A stretch of 64,000 nt of DNA from Cervus elaphus (GCF_910594005.1 NC_057825.1:45291037-45355036), one strand, 5' to 3'; shown: positions 26,201 to 41,200, numbered from the stretch's first letter. Numbers and translations are program-made. The notes: a model not told the origin generated them from the letters alone.

Positions 26201-29200
26201 ATTTTGCTGTTTGTTTCCATGAGGATTTCAGTGAAGGAGGAATAGGAACATTGTTCTGGATTCCTTTGGATGATAAAGTAAATAGGACAAATAGCTATAT
26301 TTTAGTGACTCTTTGTGATTATTGGTGGTGGTTTAAGTCGACAGGTTTGTAATAAGAGTATGACATGGGAAAAGTGCCTTCCTTTCTGGCCAACAGGCAC
26401 ATATAAAGATGCTCAGTATCACTAGTTATTAGAGAAATGAAAATTGAAACTACAATAAGGTATCACCTCACGCCATCATCAGAAAAGCCTACAAATAATA
26501 AATGCAGGAGAGGATGTGGGGAAAAAGGAACTTTCCTATACTGTTAGTAGGAACGTAAATTGGTGCAGTCAGTATGGAGAACAGTATGGAGGGTGCTTAA
26601 AAAACTAAAAATGGAGTTACCACATGAGCCAGTAATCGCACTCCTGGTCATATACGCAGAAAAGATGAAAACTCTGATTCAAAAAAAATATATGAAACCC
26701 AGTGTTCATAGTAGTACTGTTTACAATAGCCAAGACGTTTTTGCTCAGTCACTAAGTCGTGTCCGACTCTTTGCGACCCCGTGGACTACAGCACACCAGG
26801 CTTCCTCTCCTTCACCATCTCCGGGAGCTTCCTTAAACTCCTGTCCTTTGAGTTGGTGATGCCATCCAATCGTTTCATCCTTTGTTGTCCCCTTTTCCTG
26901 CTTTCAATCTTTCCCAGCTTCATAGTCTTTTTAATGAGTCGGCTCTTTGCATCAGGTGGCTGAAATATTGGAGCTTCTGCTTCAGCATCAATTCTTCCAC
27001 TCAATGTTTGGGGTTGATTTCCTTTAGGATTGGCTGGTTTGATCTCCTTGGTATCTCAAGGGACTCCAAAAGAGTCTTCTAGCACTACAATTCAAAAGCA
27101 TCAAATCTTTTTCCATGCCAAAGAAAATAAAGTCAGTCGTTGTTTCCCCATTTATTTGCCATGAAATGATGGGACTGGGTGCCATGACTTTTTTTTTTTT
27201 GAATGTTGAGTTTTAAGCCAGCCTTTTCACTTTCCTCTTTCACCTTCGTCAAGAGGCCAAGAGCCAAAACGTGGAAGTAGCCTAAATACCCATGGGCAGA
27301 TGAGTGGGGAAAGAAGTGGGTTGTGCATGCACTCAGTGGGATATTACTCAGACATAAAAAAGAATGAAATAATGTCATTTGCAGCCACTTGGATAGACCT
27401 GGAGATTATCATACTAAGTGAAGTAAGAGGACAGATGTATCATATGTGGAATCCTTAAAAGTGATACAAATGAGCTCATTTAAACAAAGACATAGAAAAC
27501 AAATTCATGGTTACCTAAGGGTTTGAAAGGGGAGGAGGGATAAATTGGGGATATGTGATCAATAGAAGTACTACTATATAAAATAACAGAGACCTACTAT
27601 ACATATAGCACCTATATTGTGGTATATTGAGTGTCAATAATCTTGTAATAAACTGTAATGGAAGACCATCTGAAAACACGTGTGTTGTTGCTGTTGTCAC
27701 TAAGTCATGTCCAACTCTTCTGCAACCCCAGGGACAGTGTAACCCACCAAGCACCTCTATCCGTGGGATTTTCCAGGCAGGAATATTGTAGTGGGTTGCC
27801 ATTTCCTTTTCCAGGGTATATTCCCAATCCAGGGATTGAACCTGTGTCTCCTGCACTGGCAGGAGAGTTCTTTAGCACTGAGCCGCCAGGGAAGCCTATG
27901 TGTATACAGGCATGTGTGTTATGTATATATAACTGAGTCACTTTGCTATGCATCTGAAAGTAACATTTCTTTCTTTATTTCTTTTTTTACGGAAAGGAAA
28001 AAGTTTCAGTTACACATGGCTTTTTGATGAAGGGATGTGATTATAGAGCACACATTTAAAGTGAGTTTAAGCATTGCACAATGGTTTGGGCCAGACTGAA
28101 CTCAGTGTTGCCTGATTGTAGCTTCCTTTTGTGATAGTGTGTCAAGGCGCTCCATTTTCTGTGGTGTATGAAAGTTAGCTACTATGAAAGCAAGGGATGT
28201 GATTCTGCAACTTTTTCACTCGTATTTTTCTCTTAATGGGTAGAATTCTATACTTGGTTGAAAATATAATGATATTAATGATATAAAGATAGTCTGTATC
28301 ACTGATTAGCTAAGATGCTCATGAACAAACTTAAAATTTAAATTTAGAAAGGGCATTTTGCCTCTATGGGAATATGGCACCATTGGTGTGTTGTAGTCAG
28401 TAAGTTCCCATTTTAAAGGGTTTTAGTGAATCACATTCTGTTAATGCATTTCTTTTACCTTGTCGTTAAGTGTTTAATATTTGCAAGAACTTCCTGGGGG
28501 GGGGGGCGTGGTAAGACTGTTAATATTGTTGTGTAAATAACTTTCAAGATGATATATATAACTATTAAGTCCGATGGGAGTTCAGTTCAGTTGCTTAGTT
28601 GCGTCCAGCTCTTTGTGACTCCATGGACTGCAGCACCCCAGGCCTCCCTGTCCATCGCCAACTCCTGGAGTTGACTCAGACTCATGTCCATTGAGTCGGT
28701 TATCCCATCCAACCATCTCATCTTCTGTCATTCCCTTCTCCTGCCTTCAATCTTTCCCAGCATCAGCGTCTTTTCCAATGAGTCAGTTCTTCGCATCAGG
28801 CGGCCAAAGTATTGGAGTTTCAGCTTCAGCATCAGTCCTTTCAAAGAATATTCAGGACTGATTTCCTTTTGGATGGACTGGCTGGATCTCCTTGCAGTCT
28901 AAGGGACTCCAGACAACACCACAGTTTAAAAACATCAATTCTTCGGTGCTCAGCTTTATAGTCCAACTTTCACATCCATGCATGACTACTGGGAAAACGA
29001 TAGCCTTGACTAGTCGGACCTTTGTTGGCAAAGTAATAATGTCTCTGCTTTTTAAAATGCTGTCTAGGTTCGTCATAACTTTTCTTCCAAGGAGCAAGCG
29101 TCTTTCAATTTCATGGCTACAGTCACCATCTGCAGTGATTTTGGAGCCCAAGAAAAGATAGTCTGTCATAGTTTCCATTGTTTGCCCATGTATTTGCCAT

Positions 29201-32200
29201 GAAGTGATGGGACCAGATGCCATTATCTTAGTTTTCTGAATGTTGAGTTTTAAGCCAACTTTTTCACTCTCTCAAGAGGCTCTTTAGTTCTTCTTCGCTT
29301 TCTGCCATAAGGGTGGTGTCATCTGCACATCTGAGGTTATCGATATTTCTCCCGGCAGTCTTGATTCGAGCTTGTGCTTCCTCCAGCCCAGCCTTTCTCA
29401 TGATGTACTCTGCATATAAGTTAAATAAGCAGGGTGACTATATACAGCCTTGACGTACTCCTTTTCCTATTTGGTACCAGTCTGTTGTTCCGTGTCCAGT
29501 TCTAACTGTTGCTTCCTTACCTGCATACAGATTTCTCAAGGCAGGTCAGGTGGTCTGAATTTTCCAGAGTTTGTTGTGGTCCACACAGTCAAAAGACTTT
29601 GGCATAGTCAATAAAGTAGAAATAGATGTTTTTCTGGAACTCTTGCTTTTTCGATGATCTAGCAGATGTTGGCAATTTGATCTCTGGTTCCTGCCTTTTC
29701 TAAAACCAGCTTGAACATCTGGAAGTTCAGAGTTCACATACTGTTAAAGCTTGGCTTGGAGAATTTTGAGCATACTTTACTAGCATGTGAGAGGAGTGCA
29801 GTGGTGTGGTAGTTTGAGCATTTCTTTGGGAATTACATGTACTTAAATCTCACCTTTTTAGCTAGCTACTGTTGTTGTTATCCGTTTATGAAATTGTGTG
29901 GATTATTTGGTGTTGCTTTGTTTTTATTTGAAATGAGACTGTCAAAGACATTTTTCTTGATAATGAGAAAAATAAGAGTTATGAAAGATTATTAACACAC
30001 AAACTCTTGGATAAGGAGCATTCATGTGCCATAAGCCACCTTCCAGTGAGTATTTGGGCATTTTTATACTAGTGTACCATATTTTGAAGAAACTATGCAT
30101 GGATGGTCCTTAAGTTTTCTTGGTTTCTAGAAAAGAGCTTAGAAGGCTGCTGGAAGGAGTATCCTGGTCTCTCCATTCTGAATAATTGGAAAGAGATAAT
30201 GTCTGATTAGTATGGTTTTTATTGGATATGAAGTCTTGTAAAGATAGTTCTTGTTTTAAGAAATTTGTTTTATTTATAAAACAACTGAAGAAACTGAAAA
30301 TTTTTTTTCCCCCCAACTGGCAGATGAGTTAGCTCATTTGGCACAAAGAAAGAGATGCTGGGAATAAAGGAGTTTTGTTTTTGTCAAGTCTAGGATAGTT
30401 TTCTGTTAAATCTCAGAAGCCGAGCTTTCTCTGTTACTTGTAAACATCTGACTTTTCTACCTTGATATGTGTGACACCATTTATTTATTTATTCTTTTGG
30501 CTAAGCCACATGGCTTGCAGAATTTTACCTCTCAAACAGGGATTGAACTGAAGCCATGGCAGTGAAAACCCCAAATCTTAACCACTAGGCAACCAGGGGA
30601 TTCCCACCATTTCTTTTTTCAAAGGTGTAATTCACAATTTTAAAACTATTCCTAATTGACTTCTTTTACTCTTTTAATTTTGGTAAATAATGGGAAGAAG
30701 TTTGGGGAGGGCATTATGGTACTTAATCATACAAGGTGCATAGCAGGAGGAGATTCTAAACAGACACTGTGTGCTGCAGTACTTGATGGAAAAGGTCTTC
30801 ACATGTAGTTTCAGTGCTTTGAATGGACACTGATCATTTTAGAGTGATATTTAGTGATACTAAGTTGAGACTTAGTTTTGTCTCTCAGATCCTTACAGGT
30901 TGTGTGTGTGTATTTACTACTTATTTCACATTTTTCCCGTTTCATCTTTTGCTCTTTACTCCATCTTATACATGAATTTCAGAAGTCTCTGAAAAAAAGT
31001 TATTTAGTTGCTATTAGAGTTGTAGACTTAGTCTGATTCTGTTTTCTTCTGAGGCTGAGAGAAGCCTCCAAACTCATATGGAGGTAGAAATTGTAGTTCC
31101 ACTACTGTTCGATGTTTTTGCCTGAATTTAGAGGTTTCAGAGTGATGTTTTCTGTTTATTCAGAATGACTCTTTTTCTTAATTTTTTAGGGGCCTTAATG
31201 ACAGTAATTTCTCTAAAGAGCAGAAAGGTCAACAATACCAGAATTGTTTTGATATGATCTAATGGATATTAAGGACACGAGATTGTTGTGTGGGTTATCC
31301 TAACTAAATGGTATGATTTAGCACTCATTTTAAAATAAAACTAGTTCCCCTAGTTCTGGGTGTTTCTTTCTTTTTAAATCACTTTATTGAATCTAAGCTT
31401 GGTTTTATTTTGGGTGTCCACAAAGCCTCTTTTTTTTTTTTTTTTTTTTTAATAATTTTAGACAACAGAAACGTTGTCTAAAATGTTGCCCCCATAAGTA
31501 CAGAATGTACTTATACCATTTAGTTTTTCCTACTAACAACTTAGTTTGTCCTGGAAGTTTTGCCGATTTGTTTTATCATTCAGTTCATTCATTGGGGCTT
31601 TCCTGGTGGCTCAGATGGTAAACAATCCACCTGCAATGAGGGAGACCTGGGTTCGATCCCTGGGTTGGGAACATCCCCTGGAGGAGGGCATGGCAACCCA
31701 CTCCAATATTCTTGTCTGGAGAAATCCCCATGAACAGAGGAGCCTGGTGGGCTACAGTCCATGGGGTCACAAAGAGTCAGACACGACTGACTAAGCACAC
31801 ACCGCATGTTCATTGGTGGATCCTGTCTACAACAGTTATTACTGGTGCCTTTGCCTAGTGTAGAAGTTTTTAAAATGTCAGTAACAGTTTTCACTGGATT
31901 ATATGTGTTTGTGTATATATAGTTAAATCTTTGGTAACTGGCAGGCAGTTTTTCAAATGATTCTTATATTGTGGATATTGATAATACTTAAGGTTACATT
32001 TTCAATTGATTAATAACCTTTACTATGTGTCTTTGTTTTACTTGTGAAATTTTTCATCAATTAGGAAAATATTTTTATAATTAATGCTTTTTAAAAGTTT
32101 TGTTTTTATTTGGAATGTTGAAATGGCCAGTTCCACCATAATTAATAGAAATAATTTTCAGTTACCAATGAAGGAACCGTGGGGTCAAAGAGTGAATTTA

Positions 32201-35200
32201 ACACTTAACATGATCATGAAAATTGCTCTATTGGGGTAGTTTTACAATCAAATAGGCATTTTGTTTCCTAGGGTTGATTATATTTCTGGGTAGCTGTTTC
32301 TTATAAATTAGCATTGGTCAATGGATATTGAGTCCAGTGTAGATTTGTTAGATGAGAGTTGGGACACAGTTTTATAAACTTTAATTTGTATTTCTGAAGT
32401 TCAGATAGCTTTGAAAATTTGAAAGTCTTCATAAAGCATTTGGTGGCAAAAACTAAATTATTAAACAGATGTGAAATTAGTCTTTATTTTTCATAGGGAG
32501 AGATAATTTGTTGGATTAGGAAATCCTGTTTCAGATCCTTTCGGTATATTAATTTAAGGTGAACTACATTACTTTAAAATTTGGAGGGGACGTATAGTAG
32601 ATAGATGCCCAGTAAATTCTGAATGATGCAAATTAAAATCAAAGACATGAAATGTTAACTGTTGAAAGAATAGGTAATGCTATAAAGGTATCCTTAAGAA
32701 TATAAATAAAAACTTTTTTCTTAACTTTTTTTTCTACATTGTAGAACAAACAAGGTAAAATTACTTACAGGATTAGCTTAGTGCTGTAAATAAATTGACA
32801 GGGATTAACATCTGACTTTGTGTTTCTTTAAAGGAATCATAAGTTTCCCGTTGTGGTTTGTTGTTTTTTTTTTTTAATTTAAAAATCACAGTTTGGTATA
32901 GTTGGCTGTGTAGCATTAAAGAATATCTTAGAAGATAATAATTCATAGTTGTCAAACCAATATTTTGTCTTTCTTCACAAAACTGAAAAAGTAGTAGTAC
33001 ACATTTTTCCCCATAATGTCATAACTGGTGATTGGATTCAGGTGTATGATCTGATCTGATCTTTACTCTGCCCTCCCCCTACCCAATTTTATAGCATGCT
33101 ATAAAGTTCTGAATAATTTTTTTTTTAATAGGGATTAAGAAATACGTTGTGGGCCTCATTATCAAGACATCATCTGACCCAACTTGTGTAGAGGTAAGAG
33201 CTTTTTTGGAAGCTACTGTGAGAGTGTAAAATCATTTAAATATTGGATCTTGATCTTAAACCCACTTCTGTCACAGACATATAGACACATATGCAAATCA
33301 TTTATGATAGATCTGCAGTCACTTTGTTCTTTCTGCCGGGCATGGATGGGGGGCTGCCTGCATTTGTTATTTATTATATCAATTTTTTTAAGTCCTCGTT
33401 TAAACTTCTTTCTTTTCTTAGAAAGAAAAGGTATATATCGGGAAGTTAAATATGATTCTCGTTCAGGTGAGATTTTACTTGATATATTGTTTTCCCTGAG
33501 AATTAAGTGCTTTCCTGAGAATTAGGCTGATAAATTGAACAAAGTATTCTATTTTATTGATTAACTAAACATCTTGCAAAGTGGTGATAGTAGTCCTCAC
33601 AGTGTTTACAATAGTTAGCCCATTGTCTAACATTTAAGGTTGTTAATATGCTGTGGTAGTATTTACAAAGAGCACTACAGTATTTACAAGTACTGTAAAA
33701 ACTTCACTTCTTTGGCTCCAATATGGGTTGGACTCATTAAAAAATTTTTGCCTCATATTTTTTCTTTCTTTTCCATGTCAGCTATCTCAGTCTTAACTGA
33801 TGCATTTAAAAATTGCTTTGAGTTCAAGCATCCGTTTAATTGATCTTTATACTTTACCTGTTTTTTAAACTTTCTATATATCTAACTAGAAATTTTTAAT
33901 TTACATAACTTTTAAAATATGTACAAAAATCTTCCTGAGAATGGAGCATTTAAGACATAGGACTTTGTAGTTTCTACTCAGTATATTCTATATAGAGACT
34001 GGAACGTTTCCTGTCTTGATAAAGGGGAACAAAATGAAGGGTGGTTGATAATTTGCTTCTGCTTTTGGTATCACAGTTTCTATGAAGTTTGTTTATTTGC
34101 ACTTGACAAGTGAAAAGAAATTAACACTTTCTATTTTATTTTAGATACTTAAACAGGAGTGGCCAAAACACTGGCCAACTTTTATCAGTGACATTGTTGG
34201 AGCAAGTCGGACCAGTGAAAGTCTCTGTCAGAATAATATGGTGATTCTGAAACTCTTGAGTGAAGAAGTATTTGATTTTTCTAGTGGACAGATAACCCAA
34301 GTGAAAGCTAAGCATTTAAAAGACAGGCAAGTAATTGCTTTAGAATTTTTAAGCAATTTTTCAAACAATTTCAAGAAATTGGAGGTAGATTATAAATATT
34401 TAAGAAACAAGTTAATACATTTTAAATTCTTTTTTACTTCAAATTTAAATAATGCTTAAATACCCTAATATTCTAAATTGGGGAGGCTTGAAAAATATGT
34501 ATGGTATTACAGCAAAGTAACTTCATACATGTTATGTGGAAAGAATATAGATTAAGAATTCCCAGAAAGCTCTTGGAAGTCTGTTTTATATGGTGCCTAG
34601 TTAATTACAGGTCCAAGGATATGACTTGTGTCCAAATGTCTACTGAATTCTGCTGTTCCTACATTTTATCCATTTTCCTATAGTTAACACCAGAAACATG
34701 GCAGATTTTATTTTCTTCAACATAGTAATAAAAATGTGTTTAGTCATTATGGAACAAATATTTTACCTTTGTGTGTTTAAACTAGCTTCAGAATTTAGAA
34801 TTTTTATCTCTGGTTCGGTGTGTAAGCACAATGGATTAGGGATATTTAACACTGCTTCTTTCCATTTGGAGAGTTTTATTTCAACTGTCTGGATTTAAAA
34901 GACTAGATTAAAAAAATAATAATAATAATAAAAATAAAAGACTAGATTGAGGGATATCCCTGGTGGCCCAGTGGTTAAGACTCAGAATTTCCACTTCAGG
35001 GAGCACTGGTTCAATCCTTGGTTGGGTCATTAAGATCCTGCAAGCCATGCTGCATGACCAAACTAAAAAAATTAGTAAAAGACTATGTTAATTGAAATTT
35101 TTCAAATAGATTAAGGATGACATAAAAACCAAACCTTTAAGAAAGGAAATTAACATGCCCTTTATAGGTGAGTTTTAAAAGAATATTTACTCATAGTTTT

Positions 35201-38200
35201 AGTAACTAATTTATTTAAATATTTATTTATTTACCTGGTGGCTCAGACAGTAAAGAATCCGCCTGCAGTGTTGGAGACCTGGGTTTGATCCCTGGGTTGG
35301 GAAGATCCTTGGAGGAGGACACAGCAACCCATTCCAATATTCTTGCCTGGAGAATCCCTGTGGACAGAGGAGCCTGGCAGTCTCCAGTTCGTAGAGTTGC
35401 AAAGAGTCAGACACAAGCAGCTTAAGCACGGCACATGTATTTATTTGGCTGTGCCATGTCTTAGTTGTGGCATGTGGGTTCTAGTTCCCTGACCAGGGAT
35501 CAAAGCCAGAGTCTTAGCCACTGGACCACCAGGAAAGTCCCAACTTCATAACTTTCGATGAAATTATTGATACCTGTGTTTATAAATAGAAGTAACTCGG
35601 GTTTTAATGGCTGCTGAAATGTTGTTACTCTAAACAGTTACAGCATTTCTTCTAAACTGATCACTTTTTTTTCTTTAGCATGTGCAACGAATTCTCACAA
35701 ATTTTTCAGCTTTGTCAGTTTGTGATGGTAAGTGTTTTTAATTTCAGTTTTTAAAAAATAACTATATTATTATAGGAAGATGTTAATTGAAAAACATGTT
35801 TTTATTGTAGGAAAATTCCCAAAATGCTCCACTTGTACATGCGACTTTAGAAACGTTGCTCAGATTTCTTAACTGGATTCCGCTTGGATATATTTTTGAG
35901 ACCAAGTTAATCAGCACATTAATTTATAAGGTATGTGAATGCATTTCAGTTATTTTCTTATAAATAAAGTTTGCACAACTATGCTTTTGAATAGAAAAAC
36001 CAATCTGCATTCATAACCATAATCAGCCTTATTTCTGAGATGAGAAAACTGCTGAGAACTTTTCTGCAGTTTCAGCTACTGATTTTTAAAAACAGTGTCA
36101 GAATCTTTTGATACTGTCACTTTACTAGGCAGTCTCTTATATTCTATGTGAACAACTAATTGTTTGCAGTAGCATGTAATGCCTATATAAAGTCTTGTAA
36201 TTGTTTATCCAGAGATATTCAATTAACAACTGGTTGTATTTTCAGATGTTTTCTAATCAAATGTAATGAATAAATTATGTATTTAATCAAGACCCTCTAA
36301 AAGCAGACTATTATAACTTATATTTGGGGCTTTGTAGTTCAGGACTTGATGGGGTCATGTTCTAATGTGAATTTACTATGTTGGAGCCACCATTTTATCA
36401 ATAGAAAGTTTATTTTAAATTGCTTGCTGTTGTCAACAATACCACGGGAAATGTTGGGCATTTATGTACTTGTACAGATACTTACTTTGTGCAAATTTTA
36501 ATACATGTAAGTGTTGGTCAATAAGTATGTCCATTTTTAAGGCTTTTGATGCTCATCAAATTGCCACCCACAAATGGGAGGCTACATTTATTCCTTCTTA
36601 ACAATAAAATATGAAAGAGCCAGTTCCCTACATCTTTGTTAATCTTAGGTATATTGCTGATCTCTTAGAATCTTAAACAATTATAATATTTTCAGATTAT
36701 ACAGAAAACATGTCTTTAAAAGTCATGTAGTAGATGATGAGAAAAGTTTCTAAGCAACTTCGTGTTTTTCAGATGTCTAAAGACACATCAAAAGAAAGCA
36801 CAGTTTGCTTTTAAATTTTACTGTCCATTGGGTGGATAATGAAATTTCCTTAAAATATAGGTACCAAAAACCTGTATCACCACCTATTTGCCAGATTTTT
36901 TTCCCCCAGTGTTCCTGATTTCTAAATCCTTCATTGTTTTTTTAATTGTTAATTTTAAGTAAAGTGTTCCAGGCCATTTAATTTTATGCTCCCTCTCTCC
37001 CCCCATTCTTTTAATTAAAATAGTTCCTGAATGTTCCAATGTTTCGAAATGTCTCTCTGAAGTGCCTCACTGAGATTGCTGGCGTGAGTGTAAGCCAGTA
37101 TGAGGAGCAATTTGTAACGCTATTTACACTGACAATGATGCAGCTAAAACAGGTAATGTAACACTCTTATTAAACTGACTAAACACTTTTAGTGCCTTAG
37201 AAAAAGTTGGATTTCAGTTGAAACATTTCACCACAGCTTAACATTAATAGATCAGTGCAATTTTGTGTTTATTATATAAAATGAAGGGTAAGCTAGAAAT
37301 TTTGAGAATCCTTGAAATAAAGGTTCTGGGAATGTTTTGATAATTAATTTCTGAAGAATTTAAAGTTTTGGTCACTTGGGGTTTAATATTCTGCCTTTGA
37401 CCTTCCATCTTTTAAATAAAGGAATCAGCTAAGTCCTAGTTTGACTAGGTATATATGAAATTATCTAGAAGGTTAATCATAAAACTACATTGCTACATAA
37501 TATGTTTGTAATCTGAATCAACTACATATTTGAACATTTTTAATAACACTAAGGTGGGAAAACTGATTTAGGAAAAATTTCAAAGGATCATCTTTAAGGA
37601 AATCTTACTATGCTATTGATTTAAAAAACAAAAGCTAGGACAGAAAGGTACAAAAATGGATATAATAGACCAAGGCATTTTTTTTAAAGATAGCTATTTA
37701 ACTCCATATGTTTTAAAATTAATAAAATGTGGGGGAAATTTAGAACTTAAATGTAGTATCTTTGTTGTTATTTTGAAGGCTTATGATCCATATTTAAATT
37801 TGCAGATGCTTCCTCTAAATACCAATATTCGACTTGCATACTCAAATGGAAAGGATGATGAACAGAACTTTATTCAAAATCTTAGTTTGTTTCTCTGCAC
37901 CTTTCTTAAAGAACATGGTCAACTTATAGAGAAAAGATTAAATCTCAGGGAAACACTCATGGAGGTAGGCTTTGTGGAGCTTTTGGCTTCTGAAATTAAT
38001 AATAATTTTTTTTTTTTTTTTTTTTTAATAATAATTTAAACTATGCTTTTGTTCTAAAATTCTTTTGACTTACTCTTTGACATATCTTATTATTTGTCTG
38101 CACAATACAAGTACATGCTGTCAATTCTGAATTCTAGTCAGAAGCCAAGTATCCTGATTTCTGTGTTCTATTCAATGCCAGATCAGTAATTTATAATGAA

Positions 38201-41200
38201 AATTAAATTCCAATAAATGTGCGTATGGGTCATTTCTAAGATGAAAAGTCTAAAAACCTTATTTTATAATAGAGGTGTAACAACATACAACTTTTAAATT
38301 GCGTGGGTGGTGTTTAGTACATTCACAGATTGCACGACTGGCAGTTAGTCCATTCACAGTGTTGTCAGCCATCTATCTATTCTAAAACATTTGTTCATTA
38401 CCCACGAAGGATAAAGGTACCTGTTGAAACAAGTCATTCCATTCTGCTCTTCTCTCTAGTCCCTAGCAACAAGTAATTTGCTTTACAACTCAATGGATTT
38501 ACCTATTCTAAACCTTTCATATAACTGGAATTATAATGTATGGACTTTTATTGTTACTGCTTTCTTGCACTTAACATATTACCATGTTATAGCACATGTC
38601 AGTACTTCATCCCTTTCATGCAGAATAATATCCCTATGGATATACATCATTTTTTGTGTCTGTTCATCTGTTGAGCATTTCAATTATTTCTCCCTTTTGC
38701 TGTTACCAAATATCATTTGATGTCCATATTTTTTTACAGTCATGTAAGTTTCTTAGCATGTTGTAGGACATGTCAGAAGAAAGCACACTTTGCTCCTATA
38801 CAATTTCTACTGTATATTTGGTAAATGATGAAACTTGAGAGTGTACAAAAAGCAATGTGAAATTTTATTTCCCATTAACATAGCAAATGGAAAGCCGTTT
38901 AAGGTTGATTAGTAATGTCTAAGGATTGTTTTAATAGTTTTGGTCTTCTGTGTAGGCCCTTCATTATATGTTGTTGGTATCCGAAGTAGAGGAAACTGAA
39001 ATCTTTAAGATTTGTCTTGAGTACTGGAATCACCTGGCAGCTGAACTCTATAGAGAGAGCCCGTTCTCAACGTCTGCCTCTCCATTGCTATCTGGAAGTC
39101 AGCATTTTGATGTTCCTCCTAGGAGACAGCTGTATTTGCCTGTATTGTCCAAGGTAACAACAGTGTGTGGTTGAGTGTGCTTTCTCTGATTTTGGAGGAC
39201 CAAATGAAAATGCTGGCTTTTATTTTTTGGCTGAATCTATCCAAGCACAACCTGTGAGTTTGTTAGGAATGCAAATGAGATGCAGGAAAGTTAACAGTTG
39301 ATTTTTGTCCATGTTTAGATTGAAAATTATTGTAGAGTTACATTTTAAGTATGTTTATTGTTTTATATTGTGGGCATGATTTTGTTCGGTATGTTGGTGT
39401 TGAGTGCCATTTTTTTGAGAGTGGGAGTTATATTTGATGTAACTGATTTCAGAGATCTAACAGATTTTTTTTTTTTAATTGTTGAATAGGTCCGTTTATT
39501 AATGGTTAGTAGAATGGCTAAACCAGAGGAAGTATTAGTTGTAGAAAATGATCAGGGAGAAGTTGTAAGAGAATTCATGAAGGATACAGATTCCATAAAT
39601 TTGTATAAGAATATGAGAGAAACATTAGGTAAGTAAATAAATACTACTAATTTAATCCTTATTTTTAAAAATTCTGTTCTTTTGTGGAAATACTGTTTAG
39701 GCAACAAGGCATGCTTAGTTTCTGAGTCTGTTAATAGCCATCCTTATTAGGGTGCTGTTGGTCTTAGTAAAAATCTTTTTTGCTCATTAAGTTTTGCATT
39801 TTAAAACATGGAATTTTTTTCCTTCCTTGTAGTTTATCTTACTCATCTGGATTATGTAGATACGGAAAGAATAATGACTGAGAAGCTTCACAATCAAGTG
39901 AATGGTACGGAGTGGTCATGGAAGAATTTGAATACATTGTGTTGGGCAATAGGCTCCATTAGTGGAGCAATGCATGAAGAGGATGAAAAGCGATTTCTTG
40001 TTACTGTTATAAAGGTATGCAAGAGATAGGTGTGAACTGGAACCTTGATAGTGTATTTTACTGTAAATGACTGAAATTTTTCTCACTTTACAGGATCTAT
40101 TAGGATTATGTGAACAGAAAAGAGGCAAAGATAATAAAGCTATTATTGCATCAAATATCATGTACATAGTAGGTCAATATCCACGATTTTTAAGAGCTCA
40201 CTGGAAATTTTTGAAGACAGTAGTTAACAAACTCTTCGAATTCATGCATGGTAAATCCTGTTTGCTTAATAGATTTTATTTTTGCTTAATGGAAAAAGCA
40301 AAATTTTTTTGAATTTTTTTTTTTATTTTTGTTTTGTTAAGAGACCCACGATGGAGTCCAGGACATGGCTTGTGATACTTTCATTAAAATAGCACAAAAG
40401 TGCCGCAGGCATTTCGTTCAGGTTCAGGTTGGAGAAGTAATGCCATTTATTGATGAGATTTTGAACAACATTAACACTATAATTTGTGATCTTCAGCCTC
40501 AACAGGTATGTGTATCAGTAAGCATATTTTTCTTTTTCTTTTTTTCAGTAAGCATATTTTTCTTAGAAAATAACTACTGCTTTAATGAGAATTCATTAAT
40601 AGGGGTAGAACGCCACTAATGGATTAAATTCAAGTGTTTCTGTGTTCTAATTTTTATAGTGAGGCAGAAATTCAATCAGAAGTGTGTTAAACTGATTTAC
40701 TGTTTATCACTGACATGTTAACAAAATTAGCTTAAGTGTGTAAGTGAATTATTTGTATGTGATTTTCCTTATTATGATGTATACAAGTAAAATGTCTGTC
40801 TTTTAACATAGGTCCATACATTTTATGAAGCTGTGGGGTACATGATTGGTGCACAAACAGACCAAACAGTACAAGAACATTTGATAGAAAAATATATGCT
40901 ACTTCCTAATCAGGTTTGGGACAGCATAATCCAGCAAGCAACCAAAGTAAGTTTTAGTTACTTTTTGTAAAAGTTCTGATGGAATCTAAGAAAGTTACAT
41001 TTACAAAAGTAGTAAATTTAGTACCTTGACATGTATATCTGATCCATAGTGCTTTGTGTGCTTTTGCACATTGAAAGAATGGTAACATTTTTATTCTGTT
41101 TGGATGATATTTTGGGAAATACTTTCCTCCATTCTTTAGTGATAAAGACTTTTGCAGTACTTTTACACTTTAGGATTATATATGTGATGGTGGTTTGTAG

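Larger units (their letters stand above)
26385..27960 (+). mobile_element. L1 3' end carrying BovB and Bov-tA insertions
   Basis: Forward L1: ORF2 3' end ('aggatgtggggaaaaaggaa'), resuming at 27273 ('cctaaatacccatgggcaga') through the 3' UTR and again after 27897 ('gagtcactttgctatgcatc'). Confidence 0.85.
20029..33131 (+). other. XPO1: XPO1 intron 4
   Basis: At 13.1 kb the largest intron and the main store of repeats: several L1 pieces, two BovB copies, Bov-tA and CHR SINEs. The stretches 20029-22790 and 29840-30478 show nothing I recognise. A T21 run lies at 31430-31450. Confidence 0.75.

Noticed and set aside
28852..29737. Reverse-transcriptase-like frames as a possible gene
   Set aside because: They are BovB LINE remnants with stops and frameshifts, not a host gene.
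37656..38039. 127-codon frame taken as a single exon
   Set aside because: Only 37806-37964 is exon 11. The rest is intron read-through, including a T21 run.
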